5,627 nucleotides of DNA, taken from Nostocaceae cyanobacterium CSSed10_463m. GTDB taxonomy: Bacteria; Cyanobacteriota; Cyanobacteriia; Cyanobacteriales; Nostocaceae. Positions 1-3,222 of this stretch are shown piece by piece. The number at the start of each line of letters is the position of its first letter. The first letter of the stretch is position 1. Both the position numbers and the translations under genes were made by a program. Where the stretch lies: the NCBI GenBank assembly GCA_003556955.1, contig PWQB01000305.1:1-5627 (forward strand). Direction: 5' to 3'. The notes beneath the pieces are model-generated. The model saw nothing but the letters and a program-made list of their open reading frames with translations. It did no database searches and had not been told where the DNA came from.

Positions 1-271
1 GGTCAACAGCGAAATTGCGAGAACCTATCCCTATACTTTGTAAATGCTGGAGAACACTGGGATGTATTCCTGAACGCAGTTCTCGGATTTGTAGGTTGGC
101 GCGATTAGTAACATCCACATAACCACCCCCGTAATTTTCTGCTATATCTGCGATCGCACGACACTGTTTACTATCCAGAATCCCACCTGGTATTCTGATG
201 CGGGATAATATCCCATCTTGGGCAGGTGTATCATAAAACAAGCCAGGACATAAGGCAAAACCGGACAGCAA
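1..271 (-). CDS. cobG: Precorrin-3B synthase CobG, N-terminal part (gene runs off the left edge)
   Basis: CobG converts precorrin-3A to precorrin-3B in the oxygen-dependent branch of corrin synthesis. It belongs to the sulfite/nitrite reductase superfamily, with 4Fe-4S and O2 chemistry. The 90 visible residues match the first ferredoxin-like half-domain: CPGLFYDTPAQDG near residues 8-20, RIRIPGG near 24-30, then YGGGYVDVTNRANLQIREL near 53-71, the equivalent of the T-x-R-x-N-x-Q-(I/L)-R motif of this superfamily. The cluster-binding cysteines lie outside the window. I chose the TTG at 271-269 because AAGGAG (285-280) sits 8 nt upstream and because the in-frame ATG at 346 lies inside the riboswitch aptamer. 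A GTG at 331 is a weaker alternative. The gene is led by a cobalamin riboswitch, so feedback repression by B12 is expected. It diverges from cobL, with a small unknown gene between. The family call is firm; the exact start is likely but not proven. Confidence 0.87.
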   Translation of the reverse strand, partial: MLSGFALCPGLFYDTPAQDGILSRIRIPGGILDSKQCRAIADIAENYGGGYVDVTNRANLQIRELRSGIHPSVLQHLQSIGIGSRNFAVD

Positions 272-279
272 AACAGTAA

Positions 280-301
280 CTCCTTCCCTGTGCGACGCAG
301 G
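280..301 (-). promoter_or_regulatory. Riboswitch expression platform: P13-like hairpin abutting the cobG Shine-Dalgarno
   Basis: On the minus strand CCTG (301-298) pairs with CAGG (290-287) around the loop CGTCGCA (297-291). One nucleotide later comes AAGGAG (285-280), 8 nt before the TTG start at 271. The loop can base-pair with the aptamer's L5 (TGCCG within 410-400). This matches the known L5-L13 kissing interaction of cobalamin riboswitches, so ligand binding should lock a hairpin next to the ribosome binding site. There is no T-run after the hairpin, which favours control of translation over transcription termination. The pairing is read from sequence; the mechanism is inferred from the family. 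Confidence 0.7.
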
Positions 302-332
302 CAATAGATCATAAGTGTGTCTTGAATACACT

Positions 333-445
333 GCTAGGGTTGGCATTCTGACTTGGCAAGTGAGAAAGTCAATTTTCTGCTTTCGCTTGACCATTACAGC
401 TGCGGCACAGTCCCGGAATTTCACCGGAGTTTCCCAACTCTTAGC
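333..445 (-). promoter_or_regulatory. Cobalamin (B12) riboswitch aptamer upstream of cobG
   Basis: On the minus strand, read from 445 to 333, the conserved cobalamin-aptamer elements occur in order. A GGGAAA segment (435-430) leads into CCGGTGAAATTCCGG (427-413), the usual GGTGAAA core. Next comes CTGTGCCGCAGCTGTAAT (410-393), matching the CCGCcacTGT region with loop L5. A side hairpin pairs GTCAA (391-387) with TTGAC (373-369). The 3' B12 box is AAGTCAGAATGCC (354-342). The ends close by two helices: GCTA (445-442) with TAGC (336-333), and GTTGG (438-434) with CCAAC (343-339). The family is known to bind adenosyl- or other cobalamins and to repress B12 synthesis and transport genes. The shortened peripheral arm suggests a compact cyanobacterial type. 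I could not pick a convincing promoter upstream of it. Confidence 0.9.
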
Positions 446-502
446 TTTAATAATTTAACATGATCAGGTATTCATCTGACTGGATAGCAATTTGCATTAA
501 AT

Positions 503-544
503 AACAGGGAACAGGGAACAGGGAACAGGGAACAGGGAACAGGG
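503..544. repeat. Heptanucleotide tandem repeat, six perfect copies of AACAGGG (STRR type)
   Basis: Six exact head-to-tail copies of AACAGGG fill 503-544, followed by the degenerate AAAGAGG. Short tandemly repeated repetitive sequences with a 7-bp period are a known feature of filamentous cyanobacterial genomes. The array lies about 58 bp upstream of the riboswitch, in or just beyond the cobG promoter region. A 7-bp change in copy number would not affect any reading frame here, because no gene crosses it. Confidence 0.95.
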
Positions 545-626
545 AAAGAGGAATAACGTGTACGGATTTTTATATGGCTTACGCCACGCAAGCTATCAAA
601 AATCAAATATGAGTCCTATATATAAA
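545..626. other. Non-coding stretch between the AACAGGG array and the hairpin
   Basis: No gene is supported here. A GTG-initiated frame starts at 558 but has no recognisable product and overlaps the better minus-strand gene. The segment GGCTTACGCCACGCAAGC (574-591) resembles short interspersed GC-rich sequences common between genes in Nostocales and contains a weak GCTT/AAGC inverted repeat. Beyond that the stretch is AT-rich and unremarkable. Confidence 0.4.
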
Positions 627-665
627 CCACTGGGTGTATCTGGAGAGTTTATTTACACTCAGTGG
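627..665. repeat. Inverted repeat with 12-bp stem and 15-nt loop
   Basis: CCACTGGGTGTA (627-638) faces TACACTCAGTGG (654-665). In a plus-strand transcript all 12 positions pair, one of them as a G-U wobble; in a minus-strand transcript there is one A-C mismatch. On the minus strand the stem begins 17 nt after the stop of the 69-codon gene and is followed by TTTATATATA, so it could act as that gene's transcription end, although the T-run is broken. It could instead be the remnant of a small mobile repeat. Confidence 0.6.
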
Positions 666-681
666 CTAATACTAGCTAATG

Positions 682-891
682 CTATTGGACTAAATCAACT
701 AAGGTGTCACACTGGAATCGGACTGTACAGGAAACTAAGCATCCCCGATAATGCTCAGATGTGAATACCGATAGTGTGATGTTGGTCGAACCAGGATCTA
801 AGATGCGTTTCACCTTGCAAACTTGCATCTTATTCTTGCAGTAGGCAATAATGCGATCGCCTGCTTTGACATCCAACGCTTTAATTTTCAA
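682..891 (-). CDS. Small cysteine-rich protein of unknown function (69 aa)
   Basis: I do not recognise a characterised family. The protein is short, basic at its N-terminus and rich in beta-type residues, with the phrase VKAGDRIIAYC near residues 8-18 and a T-V-R-F-Q stretch near 56-60. It suggests a small beta-barrel fold of a kind seen in conserved hypothetical proteins of cyanobacteria; that resemblance is from memory. Five cysteines occur (18, 25, 51, 55, 61), with no CxxC zinc-finger spacing. There is no signal peptide or membrane segment. The start is TTG at 891-889: an in-frame TAA is directly upstream, so it cannot be longer, and only a weak AGG (905-903) precedes it. A HIP1 site lies within the gene, as is usual for native cyanobacterial genes. 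It stands alone between the divergent cobG and cobL. It is probably real, but could be a remnant. Confidence 0.6.
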   Translation of the reverse strand: MKIKALDVKAGDRIIAYCKNKMQVCKVKRILDPGSTNITLSVFTSEHYRGCLVSCTVRFQCDTLVDLVQ

Positions 892-1142
892 TTAATACTC
901 AACCTAATTATGAATTTTCCTTAACTCAAGTAAATATATATTGCTATATTTTACCTGTTCAAAATTTTTAATGCTTCCTCATTATAACACATGAGTAAAA
1001 TTTATATCCTGATCAAATTTTGTAACTAAATTCTGCAACACTAAGTTGCCAGAAAATGGTGATTAACTGTTATTAATTCTCAAAAAAGCCGCAACATCTA
1101 GTTAAATGATTAGAGATTCTATGACCAAAGAAAAAAGGATAC
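892..1142. other. AT-rich intergenic region upstream of cobL
   Basis: No gene is supported. It must hold promoters for the minus-strand small gene and for cobL. One weak candidate for cobL is TTGCCA (1046-1051) with TATTAA (1071-1076), but the 19-bp spacing is long. An ATG at 1106 opens only 26 codons, which end inside the heptamer repeat. No GTA-N8-TAC (NtcA-type) site was seen and no riboswitch motif is visible on the plus strand, unlike upstream of cobG. Confidence 0.35.
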
Positions 1143-1203
1143 AAGCCCCCGAATTTATCTGTGGGGTATTTAATTTTGAATTTTGAATTTTGAATTTTGA
1201 ATT
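1143..1203. repeat. Intergenic repeat: GC hairpin followed by four copies of AATTTTG
   Basis: A CCCC run (1146-1150) and GGGG (1163-1166) form a small hairpin around an AT-rich loop. Four exact AATTTTG heptamers follow (1172-1199), then a partial AATT. Such 7-bp-period TTTTGAA arrays recur between genes in Nostoc-like genomes (established type; this copy seen directly). The array ends 14 bp before the GTG start of cobL, so it lies in the 5' untranslated leader. It also creates spurious TTG starts in the cobL frame. Confidence 0.85.
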
Positions 1204-1217
1204 CGGAGCGCAGCGAC

Positions 1218-2429
1218 GTGACACAGAAATGGCTATCAATTGTGGGTATTGGTGAAGATGGGTTAAAAGGTTTAAGTGCGATCGCACGTTCTTTGATTGA
1301 GCAAGCTGAAATAATTATAGGAGGCGATCGCCATTTAGCAATGTTACCACCAGATGACCAACGTCAGAAAATCACCTGGACATCACCCATTAGCACCTCC
1401 ATCGCGGAAATTATCCGTCGTCGTGGTCAGTCAATCTGTGTATTAGCCAGTGGCGACCCTTTTTGTTACGGTATTGGTGTCACCCTCACCCGACAAATTC
1501 CCCTAGAGGAAATTACAATTATTCCTGCACCTTCCACCTTCAGCCTCGCCTGTGCAAAACTAGGATGGTCTTTCACTGATATAGAAACCTTGAGTTTGTG
1601 CGGTCGTCCCGCCTCTTTACTTCAGGGTTACATTTATCCCCACGCTAAACTGTTGATTTTAAGTGAGGGTAAAGACACACCCGCAATTGTCGCCGAAATC
1701 TTGACAAATCGCGGTTATGGTGGTAGTAAAATTACAGTTTTAGAACGTCTGGGCGGTATTCAAGAAAGAATTGTCGCAGGTACAGCCGCAAATTGGGATG
1801 AAAGAGAAATTGCACCTTTGAATGCGATCGCAGTTGAATGTATTGCTGATCCTGGGGTAATACCTTTACCTAGATTACCAGGATTGCCAGATAATGCCTA
1901 TCATCATGATGGACAGTTAACCAAGAGTGAAGTGAGGGCGGTGACTTTAGCAAAATTAGCGCCCACTCCCGGACAACTACTGTGGGATATTGGCGCGGGT
2001 TGCGGTTCCATTTCTATTGAATGGATGCGGACTGATTCTCGATGTGGGGCGATCGCAATTGAACAAAATCCAGCTAGATTAAATTACATAGCCGATAACG
2101 CCGCAGCTTTAGGAACTCCCCACTTAAAAATTATTCATGGAAAAGCACCATCCAGCCTAAAAGATTTACCCACACCTGATGCGATTTTTATCGGCGGTGG
2201 AGTCACAGCAGCAGGGCTTTTTGATATCTGTTGGAATGCACTGCGTCCAGGTGGGCGGTTAGTAGCTAATGTGGTGACAGTGGAAGGTGAGCAAACTTTA
2301 TTTAAATGGTATGAGCAAGTTGGTGGTAGTTTAACTCGCATTGCTATTCAAAGAGCAGAACCTATTGGTAAGTTTTTAGGTTGGCGGGCTATGTCACCTG
2401 TGACTCAATGGATGGTGATTAAAGATTGA
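1218..2429 (+). CDS. cobL: Precorrin-6Y C5,15-methyltransferase (decarboxylating), CbiE-CbiT fusion
   Basis: The enzyme methylates the corrin precursor at C5 and C15 and removes the acetate carboxyl at C12, using S-adenosylmethionine in the cytoplasm. The 403-residue chain has two domains. The CbiE-like tetrapyrrole methylase (about 4-205) shows VGIGEDGL (9-16), a GGDRHL segment (35-40), ASGDPFCYGIG (77-87) and a PAPSTFSLA stretch. The CbiT-like Rossmann methyltransferase (about 225-400) shows HHDGQLTKSEVRA (229-241), SAM motif I DIGAGCGSISIEW (257-269) and IFIGGG (323-328). Length and order match known CobL fusions. I prefer GTG at 1218, with GGAG (1205-1208) 9 nt upstream and the conserved WLS-VGIG N-terminus close behind. 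The TTG at 1197 would start inside a tandem repeat. Four HIP1 sites lie in the gene. It shares the locus and pathway with the divergent cobG. It seems intact. Confidence 0.93.
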   Translation: MTQKWLSIVGIGEDGLKGLSAIARSLIEQAEIIIGGDRHLAMLPPDDQRQKITWTSPISTSIAEIIRRRGQSICVLASGDPFCYGIGVTLTRQIPLEEITIIPAPSTFSLACAKLGWSFTDIETLSLCGRPASLLQGYIYPHAKLLILSEGKDTPAIVAEILTNRGYGGSKITVLERLGGIQERIVAGTAANWDEREIAPLNAIAVECIADPGVIPLPRLPGLPDNAYHHDGQLTKSEVRAVTLAKLAPTPGQLLWDIGAGCGSISIEWMRTDSRCGAIAIEQNPARLNYIADNAAALGTPHLKIIHGKAPSSLKDLPTPDAIFIGGGVTAAGLFDICWNALRPGGRLVANVVTVEGEQTLFKWYEQVGGSLTRIAIQRAEPIGKFLGWRAMSPVTQWMVIKD

Positions 2430-2466
2430 AACGCAAAGGGGCGCAAAGGTAAACGCAAAGGGGCGC
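2429..2466. repeat. Two copies of a 16-bp repeat with 22-bp period between convergent genes
   Basis: AAACGCAAAGGGGCGC occurs at 2429-2444 and again, perfectly, at 2451-2466, with a shorter related GCGCAAAGG overlapping the gap. It belongs to the degenerate CGCAAAGG / CGCGGAGG-type filler that is frequent between cyanobacterial genes (recognised from memory). It occupies most of the 63-bp space between the cobL stop and the stop of the convergent Uma2 gene. No convincing terminator hairpin with a T-run is visible for either gene, though a T5 run occurs at 2474-2478. Confidence 0.85.
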
Positions 2467-2492
2467 GGAGGGGTTTTTCTCTGTGGTTCGAT

Positions 2493-3056
2493 TTAAAATT
2501 CTACATCTTCGTAAAGTTCTGCTATCGTTGCCTCAAAGTCTATGCTATTTAATCGAAATGAGGTTTTTTCTGCTGTGTAGGATTGTAAAACCCACAGCCC
2601 TTGATCATTACGGCGAAAACATTCAACTCGCTGACGTTTCGTATTAATTAAAACGTACTCTTCTAGAGTTTCAATTAGTTGATAATCAGCGAATTTATCC
2701 CCTCTGTCAAAGGCTTCGGTAGAATCAGATAAAACTTCCACAATTAAACTAGGAAATCTTTTATATGCTGGTGTTTCTTGGTCTCTTTTGTCGCAAGTCA
2801 CCATAACATCGGGATAGTAGAAACGATTCAGTGATTCAATTCTGGCTTTCATATCCGCGATGTAAACGCGACAACCTGAACCACGGACATGATTACGAAG
2901 GAGTGCAAACAGGTTTCCAGCAATAGTAACGTGGGAATCTAGCGCCCCAGCCATTGCGTAGATATAGCCATCAATATATTCGTGCTTGATGTCACTCTGC
3001 TCCTCCATCTCTAAGTATTCTTCGGGAGTGACGTAGATTTCAGGGGAAGCAACCAT
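2493..3056 (-). CDS. Uma2 family (DUF820) PD-(D/E)xK nuclease-fold protein
   Basis: This is a 187-residue member of the Uma2/DUF820 family, which is greatly expanded in cyanobacteria and has a restriction-endonuclease-like fold; the biological role is generally unknown. The expected family features appear in order: a VTPEEYLEME start region (9-18), HEYIDGYIYAMAG (25-37), H42 in the first helix, YYPDVMV (80-86) carrying the catalytic-type Asp83, LIVEVLS (104-110) carrying Glu107, and D-R-G-D-K-x3-Y (117-125). All core acidic residues seem present, so it may be catalytically competent. ATG at 3056 is supported by GAGG (3068-3065), 8 nt upstream. The gene converges with cobL and diverges from the sucrose synthase-like gene. 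It contains no HIP1 site, unlike cobL, which is compatible with acquisition or copying but weak evidence. No partner toxin or DNA methylase is visible nearby. Confidence 0.88.
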   Translation of the reverse strand: MVASPEIYVTPEEYLEMEEQSDIKHEYIDGYIYAMAGALDSHVTIAGNLFALLRNHVRGSGCRVYIADMKARIESLNRFYYPDVMVTCDKRDQETPAYKRFPSLIVEVLSDSTEAFDRGDKFADYQLIETLEEYVLINTKRQRVECFRRNDQGLWVLQSYTAEKTSFRLNSIDFEATIAELYEDVEF

Positions 3057-3087
3057 ATTTAAAACCTCAAGGTATAGACTTTATTGC

Positions 3088-3103
3088 TGGGGTCTCATCC
3101 CCA
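3088..3103. repeat. Short GGGG/CCCC hairpin in the Uma2 leader
   Basis: TGGGG (3088-3092) pairs with CCCCA (3099-3103) around a six-base loop, in the 5' region of the minus-strand Uma2 gene. It is about 32 bp upstream of that gene's start. It may be part of a small interspersed repeat or a leader hairpin; no regulatory family is recognised. Confidence 0.45.
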
Positions 3104-3112
3104 AGCCAGAAG

Positions 3113-3143
3113 TGAACAGCTTTTCTACTATCTATCATATATA
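3113..3143 (+). promoter_or_regulatory. Weak candidate promoter for the sucrose synthase-like gene
   Basis: TGAACA (3113-3118) and TATATA (3138-3143) resemble -35 and -10 boxes, with a long 19-bp spacer. Overlapping TACTAT and TATCAT are alternative -10 boxes. Initiation here would put the leader hairpin at 3152-3188 at the 5' end of the transcript. No GTA-N8-TAC NtcA site was found in the 166-bp gap. This is a consensus guess only. Confidence 0.25.
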
Positions 3144-3151
3144 GCAACCGC

Positions 3152-3188
3152 CAAGGAGGTAGGGAAAATCCTGAATCCTTCCCCCTTG
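3152..3188 (+). promoter_or_regulatory. Leader hairpin that would bury a perfect AAGGAGGT
   Basis: AAGGAGGT (3153-3160) is an ideal anti-16S sequence but has no start codon at a suitable distance; the ATG used is 62 nt further on. CAAGGAGG (3152-3159) can pair with CCCCCTTG (3181-3188), with one A-C mismatch. AGGGA (3161-3165) pairs with TCCTT (3176-3180) beyond a one-base bulge, leaving a 10-nt loop. The sequence complementarity is direct; any regulatory effect is inferred. Confidence 0.45.
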
Positions 3189-3209
3189 CTCCCTGCTCCC
3201 TGCTCCCCT
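3188..3209. repeat. Heptanucleotide repeat, about three copies of GCTCCCT (STRR type)
   Basis: GCTCCCT occurs at 3188-3194 and 3195-3201, then as the one-base-longer GCTCCCCT (3202-3209). Read on the other strand the unit is AGGGAGC, one base different from the AGGGAAC phase of the array at 503-544, so the two are variants of one repeat family in opposite orientation. It lies 13 bp before the ATG of the sucrose synthase-like gene, where a ribosome binding site would normally be. Confidence 0.85.
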
Positions 3210-3222
3210 GCCTCTTGTGGTC

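Noticed and set aside
503..544. Possible CRISPR array
   Set aside because: The units are 7 bp and directly adjacent without spacers; no cas genes. It is a simple tandem repeat.
558..764. 68-codon plus-strand open frame starting at GTG
   Set aside because: It spans the hairpin and an interspersed repeat-like stretch, has no recognisable motif or Shine-Dalgarno, and overlaps the better-supported minus-strand small gene.
1106..1186. 26-codon plus-strand frame (ATG) before cobL as a possible leader peptide
   Set aside because: It ends within the repeat array, its last codons are encoded by repeat, and there is no run of regulatory codons or attenuator hairpin.
1102..1287. 61-codon minus-strand open frame
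   Set aside because: Its middle is the translation of the AATTTTG repeat and its start lies antisense to cobL; no independent support.
2135..2341. 68-codon minus-strand open frame inside cobL
   Set aside because: Antisense shadow of the CbiT domain, no start signal or family resemblance.
3057..3222. NtcA binding site for nitrogen control of the sucrose synthase-like gene
   Set aside because: No GTA-N8-TAC or close variant was found on scanning the gap.
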